A stretch of 64,000 bases of DNA from Pteria penguin (taxonomy: Eukaryota > Mollusca > Bivalvia > Pterioida > Pteriidae), in the NCBI GenBank assembly GCA_035048485.1, contig CM068587.1:46003496-46067495 (forward strand). Reading direction: 5' to 3'. The notes below the pieces were generated by a model. That model was given only the letters and a program-made list of their open reading frames with translations. It did no database searches and was not told the DNA's origin. Below, piece after piece: positions 38,529 to 50,801 of this stretch. A program made the position numbers and the translations under genes. Position 1 is the first letter of the stretch; every line of letters begins with the position of its first letter.

Positions 38529-41020
38529 CTGCAATGATAATAGCACGTGTCAATATAAAATACATCAGTTTCAGCGAAAGAAACTGGATGACAGACAATC
38601 AAGGCTGAACAATGAACAGTTCAAAATAAGAGTTATCTTTCTTGTTCTCTTTTGTAGGTACGAGATCCCCGAGATTGCATTTATTAATTTTGTTCACTTT
38701 AGCTCTATCACCAGCCGAGGATTTAAATGAGTATAAATTTACTGAAATCGGTTCAAGGTGGATCAATAGCAAAACCTCTTCTTCCTCTTCTTTTGTATCC
38801 AATGTGAAAAAATACATGAATTTAAATCACATTAGTTCTTTTAACAAAATAAAAACGGTTTTTCCCAACATTTTGGAAAAAAAGAAGTGGTGCTTTAATA
38901 GCAGCGCTATTTCGTCAACATTTAAAATTTTGATAGCCAAGATTTACTTTTTCTTTTCATGAAATATGATATGGGAACGGGTGTTTAGAAAACGTTATAA
39001 AATGCCCCTTTATCTTACAGGAAACTTTTCCCCATAGGACTATTCGCAGTAATTAAAAGTGACCAAAAAGTCGTCAATGACATACTATCCCATTATTTCT
39101 ATTTTTTCTTCAAAACAAAGAAAACAAAACAACAGAACCGGGAAAGACGAGCCTATCTCTTCCTATTACAGTGAGAAAATGTCAAAGCAGTGATTTTTGG
39201 TTTGACACAAATGCATGTGGAAGAGTTGAACAAGCACAGTATGAGAAGATATCACGGGCTCGATCCTGCCGCTGGTGGACCGTCCGTACCCGAGAACATC
39301 CCTGGTCAGTGCTTCGACACTGACATGAAATGTATTGTCCAATACTTGGTGTGATAACAGTTTCTTATTCATTTATAAACTAAAGACTTATAGCCATCCT
39401 GTATATTTCCTTCACTGAGATGTTATTGTTTTTTCAAGTTGCTCAGTTTGGTAATTTATTTACTCTTCACATATTACATATATTTCGCATTTTCGTAGTT
39501 TCGGCCGTGTGCATTACTGACAAAATATTTCTTGTCTGGTAAACAAAACTGTTGGTATGTTAATCCATATCTTTTTTTAAATATACTAGTATGTTTTAAA
39601 CTTTATTCGTATTTCGCCCTGAAGCAACCTCCTTTTTTGCCGTTAAATGAACTCTACTTCATTCTTACTCATTTTAGTTATATGAACAATGTATAAACTT
39701 TAAGTCATATATCATCGAGATTTAAAAAATAAATGTTTTATAGCCATATATTTCATTTTTATTGACAAGTAATTATGTTGACATTGGTCTAAGCTCCATT
39801 TTAACGACATATAAAGATTAACCATTTATTCATCCTTCGTTTCTTTGTCCATAAATGATTACACGATGACGACATAGATTTTGCCATTCTGTAAAATTCA
39901 TGTTAATATCAAATATATATACCACAATATAATGAATAAATACATATAAATGTTTTAATTACATTACGAATTAATTGCAATGATGCTATAATTAGTAATT
40001 ATAAATATTCCAACTACGTTTTGAATTAATTGCAGTATTTCCTAGGAGAATATTACCATTGCAAATTTAATTATTATAACTTGATAAATCAATTTTATAA
40101 CTAGACTTCTTATATGTATCAACTGTTCTTTTGTTTTATTCTTTTTTTAATTAGAGGTTCAATTTTGTATTGTGTTTAACAAACAGCGAAGTGTTTTGAA
40201 CTTGAGAAATATGCCGATTTTCTAGCTATAATGATCTTCCATGTTTTATCTATTTATTTTTCGCTAAATGGTGAATATATGTTTACTTTTAGATGCGCCA
40301 AAATGGGGTTCAAATGACGTATTTTAAAATCAGGGTAATACTGATGACGTAGAATAGAAAGTTGACGTGACGAAAGATTTTTTGTGTCAAGACGACTCGA
40401 TCTTAATATAAAATTAATATTATTACCGTCCCATTTATACTTTAAGAAGAGAACGCATTTTTCCTCATTGTCACAAACTTCAATGACATGATTACAATGA
40501 CTCGAGGTGAAACGTTTCTATTATAAAGTCCATCAAGCTATAATGTCTGGTCGTACATTAATGGCCATATTGACGCTAATCGGACCAGGTAATTTTCTTT
40601 GTCTTGATAGATACGTCTTTCTTTTGATGTTTATTGCATACAATTATCCAAAATACCAGCAATTCACCTGTCTACCAGGTTAAACATTCCTCATTAAAGC
40701 CAACTGTCGTGTTGACATGGCCAATACACAAATCCCGTCTCTGTGTATTGCAGAGTTTACATTTGATACACCAGAATGGGACAAGCACGTTTCTAACTCT
40801 TGGTGTTCGCCAATAGTTAATGCTTGCCAAAATTGAATATTTTGTTTTGGAGGAACGTGTCACACTTGATTTTCATTCAGAAAGGTACAGGGAGCAAAAG
40901 TGCAAAATCTATTTTTGGTGGCCAGAGCGGAGAGATATAATTCATTTGACACTATTCTAAAATTTAAAAAGTACATTCATAAAGTCATATATATGGGGTG
41001 GGGGGGGGGCGGGGTGCTAT

Positions 41021-41290
41021 GATTGATTGATTTTTGTTTAACGTCACACCACGAATATTTCACGTATATGGTGACGGCATCTGCCCGATGCAGGGCATAC
41101 AAATTTTGACCTTTGCAACGGATCCACCCGAAGCAGTGAGGGATCTTTAACGTGCCATGCATACCACGACACGGGGCCTCGGTTTTTACTGTCTCATCCG
41201 AAAGACATGATACCGGCATGATCAGAGCAGGAATCGAACCCCGGCCTCCCGATCAGGAGTCCAGCGCGATACCACTAGGCCATGCCGGTC
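41021..41290 (-). repeat. tRNA-derived SINE, near-complete
   Basis: Read on the minus strand, the head has GGCATGGCCTAGTGGTATCG (box A) and GGCCGGGGTTCGATTCC (box B). The body includes GAGACAGTAAAAACCGAGGC and GATGCCGTCACCATATACGT, and it ends in AATCAATCAATC. It is over 90% alike by eye to the copy at 42411. Open frames on both strands here are repeat shadows. Confidence 0.9.
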
Positions 41291-41452
41291 ATATGTTTAT
41301 ATTTTTATATTTATATGGGGGGGGGGGGGGCTATGTCTATGTGGTAACGAAAGGTGCAGTATACTGCATAGTAAGTCGTTACTTTTGAAATCGGTGTTAT
41401 TCAATCTAGCATGACAAACACTCGGGAAATTGTCTACATACCGTGATCGATT

Positions 41453-41604
41453 CAGTGGCGGATTTAGAGGGGGGCGGGGGCGCCCCCCCCCCTTTTGGTC
41501 ACATATTTACTAGTAAAATTCCAGATTTTGCACCAAAAATTACTGAGAAGTTTGGCTAATACCCATGCGGGCCCCCCTTTTCGGAAATCCTGGATCCGCC
41601 ACTG
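41453..41604. repeat. MITE-like element, family A, best-preserved copy
   Basis: A 152-bp element running from CAGTGGCGGATTTAGAGG to CCTGGATCCGCCACTG. It has perfect CGATT flanks (41448-41452 and 41605-41609), a 5-bp target-site duplication. It has inverted ends, C/G-rich shoulders and an AT-rich centre. No coding capacity; its mobility must come from an unlinked transposase. Confidence 0.9.
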
Positions 41605-42410
41605 CGATTGCGGATTGTCGCTAAAATATAAAACTTCAAGTGAGTTATGCGTCTAAAGTGAAGGAGTCTTTCATCTGGACTCAGGATTTGTTTTAGCCAC
41701 CGAGATGATAATTCTTGTTGAAGCACAAGACTTTTAAAATAATTCACGCTGTATATTAGTAATTTCTGAGATTGTGAGAGGGTATGAGCTAGTTGGTTGA
41801 TTTTCTTTTGCGCTGGATATTAAAGCATAGGCACACGAAACCCAACCCCCCCCCCCCCCCCATCTCTCTCTCTCACTCTCTCTCTCTCCTTTCCATTTAT
41901 TGTTTTTGGAATGATGTCATAAAACACCATATAAAATATGTGGTCACTGCAAATAATTAATATATGTTTGACCCCATAACCTTTTAAATATTTCATTTCC
42001 TCCATGTCTCTCTAAAGAGATTTTGCATTACCAGACTAAATATAATACTTATGATACCGCAAACACACCTTGAATATCATTCAAAGCCTATTTATGTACT
42101 GTATACATATTTCATTGTAAGTGTATTTCATATGAATCAATTCAATGAATCTGAAAGAGTTTTTTACTACAATAAATGCAAAGTATATGCACATTACACT
42201 GTAACATGCCAATGCGATAGGTAACAAATAATGCCCGAGAAATATGTTTGCAGATCTTATATTTCCACGAAAGATATCCATGATCTTCGGAGGTTTCTAC
42301 TAATTCATATTTTGATATATATAATAATATAATATTTGACTTTCAAAAATGTAAAATAGAAATGAAGCATAGAACAAATCCTTTCTATCAAAACCATTGT
42401 GGAAAGAGGG

Positions 42411-42690
42411 ATTGATTGATTGATTGATTGATTATTGTTTTACGTCACACCACGAATATTTCACGTATATGGTGACGGCATCTGCCTGATGCGGAGCATA
42501 CAAATTTTGACCTTTGCAACGGACCAACCCGAAGCAGGGAGGGATCTTTAACGTGCCATGCATACCACGACACGGGGCCTCGGTTTTTACTGTCTCATCC
42601 GAAAGACATGAAACCGGCATGACCAGAGCGGGACTCGAACCCCGGCCTCCCGATCAGGAGTCCGACGCGATACCACTAGGCCACGCCGGC
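42411..42690 (-). repeat. tRNA-derived SINE, near-complete
   Basis: Minus-strand copy of the 41021 element: box A TGGCCTAGTGGTATCGCG, box B GGGGTTCGAGTCC, the same body, and an AATCAATCAATCAATCAAT tail. The two lie 1.1 kb apart in the same orientation and differ by few bases, so they are probably recent. Confidence 0.92.
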
Positions 42691-43491
42691 TTTGGAAAGA
42701 GAGAATAATCGACGACAATGACTGATCCAGAAAGACCAGGGGAGGGGGGGGGGGCACTGGGATTTCAACTTCCTTTCGATGGAAAAATATTCCGAAAGTT
42801 TTTGACAATTTTTGAGGTGTTAAAATTTTACCACCAAAAGATGCAACCCGTCCCTTTCTTTTCTACTATATAACAGTATCATACCTTGGGTGAACTGAAA
42901 ATTTACGAAAACCATCCAAATTTCAGTGCGAACTAATATTTTTGTTCAATTTGTAACATTGACACTTAATATCTTTTGCAAGAGGTAGACATATTCAGCC
43001 AGCATGGATCGTGTTCTATAGACACCGAACACAACGACCTCTTTTACCCTAGATTTAACCAACTTTAATTTCATCCACAGGTGTCATTTATCAAGTTAAA
43101 TTTTCTAAGGTCATTTTTTCAAGGGCGTTCGGTAGTGTGCAAGCTTTCAGTTTTGTATGTACTTGAATTTTAATGATCCATCCAGAATAATGTGGAATAT
43201 TTGAGGTTGGGATTGAGAATATTTGTAAGAAAAGTAGCTGAATAAGCTATGAAACTTGATTTATCTCCATGTATTTAGGGTCATTAAAAGGAGGTGGGTT
43301 AGTAGCATTTTTAATCTGTAAAGCTAGAAATGGCGACTCCTGCTGGGCAAACTTTACTGTATCTCAAGTGTTGTTTATCTATATACAATTTTATGGTTTT
43401 ATAGTGTTTTTTTTTAAGTTTCATAGTTTTATATTTATAGTGCAATGGCTTACATATGTATGAAAATACATATTTAAGGATAAAACGACAA

Positions 43492-43494
<3 letters not shown>

Positions 43495-43543
<49 letters not shown>
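43495..43543. repeat. (AG)n microsatellite
   Basis: About 24 uninterrupted AG units, the longest pure dinucleotide run in the window. Confidence 0.97.
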
Positions 43544-43545
<2 letters not shown>

Positions 43546-43720
43546 ATCCTGTTTATAGATAATTAACCTTAGATTAAAAGACAGGTTGTCGATGACACAA
43601 ACAGTCTGAGTTTAGATACATGATCTTCTGACAAGAAGAAGAAACCACGACAGTCTCATTTAGACCGAGGTCTACTTAAATCGAAAGTTATTTATGTTTT
43701 TCATGTTAATATTTTCTCGT

Positions 43721-44313
43721 GTTGACTCTCAATACCATGAAAACACTCAACGCCATGAAAACACTCAGCGCTATGTTGACACTCAGCGCTATGTTGACAC
43801 TCACCGCCATGATAACACTCACCGCTTTGTTGACACTTACCGATATGATAACACTCAACGCTATGATAACACTCACCGCCATGATATCACTCACCGCCAT
43901 GATAACACTCACCGCCATGATCATACTCACCGTCATGATAACACTCACCGCCATGATCATACTCACCGCCATAACACTCATCGCCATGATAACACTCACC
44001 ACTATGTTGACACTCACCGCCATGATATCACTCACTGCTATGTTGACACTCACCGTATTGATAACATTCACCGCCATGATAACACTCACCACTATGTTGA
44101 CACTCACTGCCACGATATCACTCACTGCTATGTTGACACTCACCGTATTGATAACATTCACCGCCATGATCATACTCACCGCCATGATAACACTCACCGC
44201 CATGATAACACTCACCGCCATGATCATACTCACCGCCATGATAACACTCACCGCTATGTTGACACTCACCGTCATGATAACATTCACCGCTATGAAAACA
44301 CTCACCGCTATGC
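43721..44313. repeat. 18-bp minisatellite, ACACTCACCGCCATGATA unit
   Basis: About 32 imperfect copies of an 18-base unit, with two main variants (ATGATAACACTCACCGCC and ATGTTGACACTCACCGCT). The period is divisible by three and the unit has no stop in several frames, so frames of about 200 codons stay open: plus (HRHDNTHRYVDT-like), plus offset (MITLTAMLTL-like) and minus (AVSVIMAVSVNI-like). No splice site or flanking coding sequence supports translation, so I call it satellite DNA. Confidence 0.93.
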
Positions 44314-44399
44314 TGTCAAATATAAACTCGCTTACGTCAAGACTCCGTCAAACTTCTAAAATCGACAACCGCTGATATAAGTTCATTCCCTAAATGATA

Positions 44400-44650
44400 G
44401 AAGTTTGGTTTGACTGTGACTCTTATCTTATGTCACGCCAAGATTATTTATCTTATAACATGGTGACGTCATCTGCCTTATGTACTCAACGCATTTATAT
44501 ATGCAACTGATCTACCCGATGCAGTGAGGGATCTTTCACCTACTGCAAGGGATCTAAGTTTTAACGCTATTGTCACCTGTGGGACTCGAACGCGGGATCT
44601 TTCGGCCACGAACTAAGCACCTTTCCGACTGAGCTAGTTCGACTCCATAT
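44400..44650 (-). repeat. tRNA-derived SINE, diverged
   Basis: Minus-strand head with GAACTAGCTCAGTCGGAAAG (box A) and CGTTCGAGTCCCACAG (box B). The body still has CCCTCACTGCATCGGGTAG and GATGACGTCACCATG, matching the 41021 family, and the end retains TTGGCGTGACATAAG. Older than the pair at 41-42 kb. Confidence 0.85.
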
Positions 44651-44726
44651 TGACAGTAATTTTTTTACTGCTATTATTGTATCTTGATTTAGAGTACATG
44701 TTATTATACACTCCCCCACACCGCAA

Positions 44727-44804
44727 ACGAAGTTTGGGTAGGGGTATATAGGAATCACCCTGTTTACACGAAGTTTGGGTAGGGGTATATAGGAATCACC
44801 CTGT
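44727..44804. repeat. 41-bp tandem duplication
   Basis: Two nearly exact copies of ACGAAGTTTGGGTAGGGGTA followed by TATAGGAATCACCCTGT, offset by 41 bases, then a CTGTCCGTCTGTCCTG tail. The GTCCGTCTGTC run is typical of interspersed repeats in molluscan DNA. Confidence 0.85.
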
Positions 44805-47700
44805 CTGTCCGTCTGTCCTGTTAAGAAGTTTAACAAAGTAAGTTTCTCAAAATGGACAAGTGGGACATCCATTACACGTATACCAATTATGTATCTTTGG
44901 TTGAATTATTGCATCCTTCAACTTGATTGGCGGTGTGTGTGTTGGGGGGGGGGGGTATTTGTACCGCTATGACAGATCTAGTTATGTACCCCAACCTCAC
45001 TGCTTAACTGGTATGATCTGAACCAATATTGGTTCATATCGTTTAATCGCTGTCATTCACTAAAGATATATTATACGCCTTCTTCACAATGGCAACTTGT
45101 AAGTGACTGCACAACACCTGCTGTAAAAATGTTATGCTAAAAGTAATTTATAGTAAATTTATAGTTTTATTATGTAACCGATTTCAAACCTCTATTTAAC
45201 TCACTACTTAGAAGATCGAAGCTATATAAATAAAAGAGACCACAAATCGACAGCAATGTGTGATATTTGGTCCAATATTTGAATATCGAAATCGTTTTAA
45301 TTACCCAAGGTCCTCCCAAATTTATGATTTAATTGTTATTATTAGAAAGCGTGAGAACAGTGTGTTATATCATAAAACAATATTTATCAAACTATAAGAG
45401 GGCATTCCTTAGAACTATCGCTTTTTATACGACGGTCTTGTATGTCAAAATATTGCATAGTAAGACGGATCAAGTTATTTTTCTACAATCGAATATGACC
45501 GAAAAAAAATGTTACGATATAGTAATGATCGGTTTAAAGTACATGTTCATGGGAAAACATGGACATGTAAATCAATCTTAACTGCAATTAGCTCCATGTC
45601 ATTACAGGGTAACCGTCCCGGGGAAAAATATTAATATGACTTTTTGTTTGGATTTACTACATTAATGGAGCACGTTTCTGTACAGAAACCGCATCGAAAG
45701 ACCAACCTTTAATCGGCAGTCAAAATGGGAACACTTATCACTCCGTTTCATACCCGCAACGCAGTGACTGATTTAGAAAAAAAAACCCCAAAAGATACTC
45801 ACCCATTTTTATCATAGTATTATATAATAATTATTAAGTATGTCATAAATCTTCACCCTGAGTTCTTGTGGTATCCCACAAAGTCAAATCTCAATTTTCT
45901 TAAACCCCAATTCAAGAATATTACTTAAAGAGATCCAATTTTATCATTTGACCAATCTAATATTAATGTATTGTTGGTAATTAAGATGTGTTAAAAAGAA
46001 ACCGTAATACATCATCGACTTGGGTTTTGTCATTTAGTGGTTACCTCTACGGATTTGGTAAGGATCAGCAGGTTATTAATCCAATAATCCGGATGAAGGT
46101 AAATCCGCTAAATCCACCTGCCATAGCATTATGTGGTTTTTATTTAAGCTTGCAGATTTTTATAGTTTTCAACACTGAGAAAACAAAAATAAACTTACAA
46201 ATTCTGGGCTATCTAAACACAAGATATTTTAATTAACACGATTCAAATGATAAGTAAATAAAGAATACATACATGTACATTACGCTTATAGGTAATTAAA
46301 AAATAAAATATCAGGAAGGTTGCATTCATAGTTTATTTGTAGAAAAAGGAGGGATTGATATCACTCAGCCACTAATTTAGCTCAAACGGAAACGATGAGT
46401 TATATCAGTCCATTGATTGGACGTAATTTAATTGTTGCATGAACAGAGTTGGAATACTTCCATAGAAAGCTAGTTGCTCTTACAACTTAACTAGATTTAA
46501 TCCTACTACATATGGATAGGAAGCAGAAAAAGTTGGGTGGGGTGGAGTTAAAGGCGCAGCTATTTGCACCTTTTCACTGACTTTAAAAGTGAATGTCACA
46601 TATAATATGAAGTCTGCTCTAGCCACCGAAAATAAATAACACAGATTAAAATCCCCTGACCCCCTTCAAGCACTTATGTTTTTCCCGATACCTCTGTAAT
46701 GGAAAAGAGAAAGGGTGGGATGGGGGTTTAAACTGCTGGAGCTAGAAAGTACCACAGTAGGACAGTATCATATATGGACAAAGACTGATTGTCAATTAAT
46801 AATGTCAGTTGAAACCACCCCTCCATTTTCCATACAAGTTACTGCAAGGGCGTAGGAGAAGGGAGGTAGGAGGGGGAGGCACATGGTCCCTTTCAAGAGT
46901 TGGGGTCACAAGTATTTTTTGCCCCCACGCCCTTTCAGCATAAATTGCATAAGACTAGTTTTCGGTTATAGATTGAGGTTGTGCCCCCATTCCTCTTATC
47001 TAGGCACAGCTACGCCGTTGTACTGTGACAAACGTAATTCCTTTGGCGAGATATGTATTCAATTCCAGTAATTTTTTTCAGCAATGAATATGACTGTACG
47101 AATGCAGGTGCAAGCAAAGACGATGAAACTGGAGAGGCCCGTCAACCAAAGTGTTATGTAGGATTAAGGGGACATAACTCTCTTCATTACCTACAGATTA
47201 CGTCACTTTTCATGTCATTTAAGATCATATTTGCATGTTTTTAAACTCGCAATGCAAGCTAAGAGTTCTACACAGGTATGCACGGCGCCTAGAGGGAGTA
47301 TTGCATAAGCAGTATGTATAAACATTGAAGCGGGCCACTTTACCCTTCGCTGGAATGTATATATACATTAAATGCGCACTGGCGCCATCCGAAAAATATA
47401 TACATGCATGTGCATAGGATAAGTAAGTGTATACATATATACTTGATACGTAAGATAACTCGATGTTGGTTAATATACAGATATGTAAGGAATATGTGAG
47501 GGAATAAGAATGCAGGTGCTATAAATATACTTGTAGAAAGATTAGACTGAGGACGGGAAAATAATGACCTATCAGAATGCTGTCCCTTTTAATAGCAATT
47601 TTAGGGTGTTGTTAGGACGATATTTAACGTAAAAAGAAGTTTGATTTTCATTACTTTTAATATTGTTCTTAATTAAATTGACATGTGTACCCTTTATTAA

Positions 47701-47893
47701 TGGCGGATCCAAAATGAGGATTATCGGGGGGGGGGGGGGGGATCTGAAGAGTGGGCTGGGGTCCTTCCTCAGAAAATGTGGGGTAAAAATGGTGTAAAAT
47801 CGTGCAAAATTAGACCATCTGACACGACAGAATTTCTCTGCAAAGAGGGAAAGGGGGGGGGGGACTCCTCCGCATCACCTGGATCCGCCACTG
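47701..47893. repeat. MITE-like element, family A
   Basis: Left end TGGCGGATCCAAAATGAGG, right end CACCTGGATCCGCCACTG. The ends are inverted repeats. G-runs of 12 and 10 sit inside. The 105-codon plus-strand frame crossing it is a shadow. Confidence 0.8.
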
Positions 47894-49877
47894 TTCATAT
47901 CTCATATTACATTTATTTATTCTGTACTACTTGTTATTCGTGGAAAAGAAAGCGTTCACTTGATGCGATATTGATATTTGTCTATCACTACTTCAGTGTG
48001 GGATGTCACCACACACACGATATGAGACAGACGGACATTAATGACAATTTGAAGACAGATGGTCAGAGCTTCCATGCAGTACATTTGACCTAAGTGACAC
48101 AGAGTATCACCCTAAGGCAGGATGTTTGTAAACATGGTTAGAGGTATTGCCTCCCATTGCATAAGGTCATATACTTGACCTCTATGCTTCATGTGTGACC
48201 TCTGTTTTTCAGATGCCTCGACAGCTGAATCAACCAAGAAAATGTAAACAAAATTTAGAAAAACATACTTAAACATGAAAGTAATTGGATATCCCCAATT
48301 TACGTGTTAAATTCTACAGCTCGATACGAACGAATATCTGTAAGATCCCATCTTATGTCTCTTCTCGTATTTTTTTAAAGACCCATGAAAATTCATGTGG
48401 AGCTGAATTCATTTTAGCCTCGTTGTATATTTCGATTTTATCATTTATGAGACAGTAATGAAATATTTCAGAATATACATGACTTACACGAAAAGAAATG
48501 TTCGGACAAATAAATGTTAACTCAGGAAATGTGAGTTGTGTTGCAATTAAATTCAAGAAGGAACATTTTAGTGTGAAATTTTCAACGTCTGAATCGTAAT
48601 AACTTTATCAAAGCTACTGGTACATTATAGAAACGGTTATTACATTAAATAAAAAATATAAAGATAATAAAAAAAAGGAAATTAACATATCACCCGAAGT
48701 AAACCTTCTTCAGCGAGCTAATAATTTTCATCGATCTAAAAAAATCAGACATTTTGAGAACATTTCATTGCTAATCACTATACTGTATTTAACAACAGAA
48801 AGAGGGGTAGGCAAGGATGAATTACTTACTTCAAAATTAGGATATGTCCACATTTCCTTTGATGAATTCACTTTTCTTGCTAATTCATTTCCAAAGAGCG
48901 AACATATGCCATCTTACGGCACAATGCCACACCAATCCTGTTTCATTCAGACCCTTAATCTTGCGGTTTAACTCGATTCATAGTGTATCACGGATTAATT
49001 AAGAACTTTAACAATAATGGGAAGGTAATCTTGTTAGTGACCTTTTATTTATTTAAGGTATAATTCAAATTAGTTTTCTTCTCTTTATTCAGAAAAATAT
49101 GCATGTAGGATGCATGTAGCAAAAGGTGAAAAGAACAAGGAGCGTATAGAGGGTAGGGAGAAACTAGCGCATATTGTTCCACTGAACATCGGTCGTCTGC
49201 TAAAGCTACTCCAAAAAGAGGATTTATTATATCTGCTTTCGGTGCCCAGATCGAATGTTAATTGTTTTATGTGAATATATTTCAAAAGACAACTCCAAAA
49301 CCTCCGTCCCCACCACCTCTTGTTGCTTTTTGGCATCTTTCGATACAGAAGTCGTGTATGACGGACAAAGTGTCGCTATGGGGTTAGCATAGGTAAGACT
49401 GCAGATGCATTTACCACGGTGGATTTCAACATTACACCAGCCAAAGTTTTCAATAACATATTCCTTACAAATGGGTATTTGTAATAAACTTTATAGGATC
49501 GGGAAGGATTTAGGCAGTTTTTGATCAAGATGCAATAAACAGAGGTCCTTGTATAAAATGAAATTCATAGATACCCCAGTAAAGAGTATTCTAAAAGCTT
49601 TCGGCTGCTCCCGAACACGGCTATGGCATTTAATGTATCGTTAGATATGGGTTTTTTTTTCAAATTGTAGGGGCTTGTATTTCAATACGTTTCATGAAAT
49701 ATGCATCAAATAGGAGATACTAGCGAGAATGAACTGTAAATGCAATTATGAGCTGTAAAATGACAGTGTCAGATACGCTATCGATCACCTGGGCAAAACG
49801 AATACGTATACATAAAATGTCTTCCCCCTTCTCTTATACCTAAAATACAACCCTCTCATTTATACTAAAATTGATTT

Positions 49878-49917
49878 GCGATTGAAACGACCGTGATAAC
49901 CCCTTTCCTAGCCGATG

Positions 49918-49949
<32 letters not shown>

Positions 49950-50370
49950 AATAATATAATTAATTTTTAATTTGTGGTTGAAACGACCGCGATAGCCCCT
50001 ACCGTAAATGATGATACACACACACACTCTCTCTCTCTCTTTCTCTCAAATATAGTTTAATTAATTTTTAATTTGTGGTTGAAACGACCGTGATAGCCCC
50101 TACCGTAAATGATGATACTCTCTCTCTCTCTCTCAAATATAATATAATTAATTTTTTATTTGTGGTTGAAACGACCGTGATAGCCCCTACCGTAAATAAT
50201 GATACTCTCTCTCTCCCTCCCTTCCCATCTCTCTCTCTCACACACACACACACACCCACCCATCCACCCACACACACACTCTCTCTTTCTCTCTCTGTCT
50301 CTCTCTCTCTCTCTTAAGCATACTGCAGTTTGTGGTTGAAACGACCGCAATAGCCCCTTCCGTAAATGAC

Positions 50371-50440
<70 letters not shown>

Positions 50441-50502
50441 CTCTCTCTTATGCATACTGCAGTTTGTGGTTGAAACGACCGCGATAGCCCCTTCTGTAAA
50501 TG

Positions 50503-50542
<40 letters not shown>

Positions 50543-50575
50543 CAATTAATTTATGGTTAAAATGACCGTGATATC
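49878..50575. repeat. seven-copy GTGGTTGAAACGACCG minisatellite with CT/CA tracts
   Basis: A core beginning GTGGTTGAAACGACCGTGAT and continuing AGCCCCTACCGTAAATGATG starts at about 49878, 49974, 50075, 50162, 50332, 50466 and 50553. Each core is followed by (CT)n, sometimes (CA)n, and then an AATATAATTAATTTTTAATT linker. Spacing varies from 87 to 170 because of the microsatellite lengths. All open frames here are low-complexity. It lies only about 180 bases inside the first intron from the probable first ASPP exon. Confidence 0.93.
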
Positions 50576-50753
50576 CCCATACCTATCTCATGATTCTGAA
50601 TTTTGCTCTCTTCAAACAATAAAAGATTCGATTTGAAAAAAGGTATGATACCCGCTCTCTCAAATTTTATCGAACCACTCTGGATGCGGGTAATTTAAGG
50701 ATTGGGGTAATCTAATAAAGTCACAATGCTTAGGACATAAAAAAATAACTTAC

Positions 50754-50801
50754 GTTTGGAGATTTGTCTGGTTCGATTCCAGAAAACACTGCAAAGTACA
50801 T
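50754..50801 (-). CDS. probable first coding exon of the long ASPP isoform
   Basis: On the minus strand an ATG at 50801 opens a 16-codon frame, MYFAVFSGIEPDKSPN, that ends exactly at a consensus donor AAC|GTAAGT. It exits in phase 0, which is what the exon at 38528 needs, giving ...DKSPN joined to VTLKVFL. Vertebrate ASPPs also place only a handful of residues before this strand. The frame is open upstream to about base 50900 without another ATG, and a stop then closes it, so translation from 50801 is the simplest reading. A pyrimidine tract ending CGGAG near 50871 could instead be a 3' splice site with an untranslated exon further upstream. Similarity of these 16 residues to known proteins cannot be judged here. 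Confidence 0.5.

Larger units (their letters stand above)
38529..50753 (-). other. 12.2-kb first intron of the ASPP gene (if exon 50801-50754 is right)
   Basis: The donor GTAAGT at 50753 and the acceptor TTATCATTGCAG at 38529 bound it in phase 0. It carries two near-identical SINEs, a family A element with perfect 5-bp duplications, an 18-bp minisatellite, and a seven-copy repeat with CT/CA tracts close to the first exon. The stretches 38962-40980 and 45000-47690 look like unique AT-rich DNA. A C-rich, MITE-like patch near 46850-47020 ends in AGCTACGCCG. Confidence 0.6.
1..50801 (-). other. ASPP-family gene (PPP1R13B/TP53BP2-like), 5' portion
   Basis: Extent of the one recognisable gene, reading leftwards. 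Supported exons are 50801-50754 (probable), 38528-38381, 31789-30995 and 1956-1683; introns are about 12.2, 6.6 and 29 kb. ASPP proteins bind p53-family members, Bcl-2, NF-kB p65 and protein phosphatase 1, and work at cell junctions and in the nucleus in apoptosis and polarity control. Only the N-terminal ubiquitin-like/RA-type fold and the first coiled-coil exon lie here. The ankyrin repeats and SH3 domain that make the p53/PP1-binding C-terminus must lie beyond base 1. Vertebrates have ASPP1 and ASPP2; an invertebrate would be expected to have one pro-apoptotic ASPP, so no paralogue symbol is assigned. The family call is secure from two independent blocks of residue-level similarity; the exon chain between them is incomplete. 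Confidence 0.85.

Noticed and set aside
43706..44375. Three frames of about 200 codons as candidate repeat proteins
   Set aside because: All derive from an 18-bp satellite whose unit lacks stops; no splice or promoter evidence. Kept only as a finding about the repeat.
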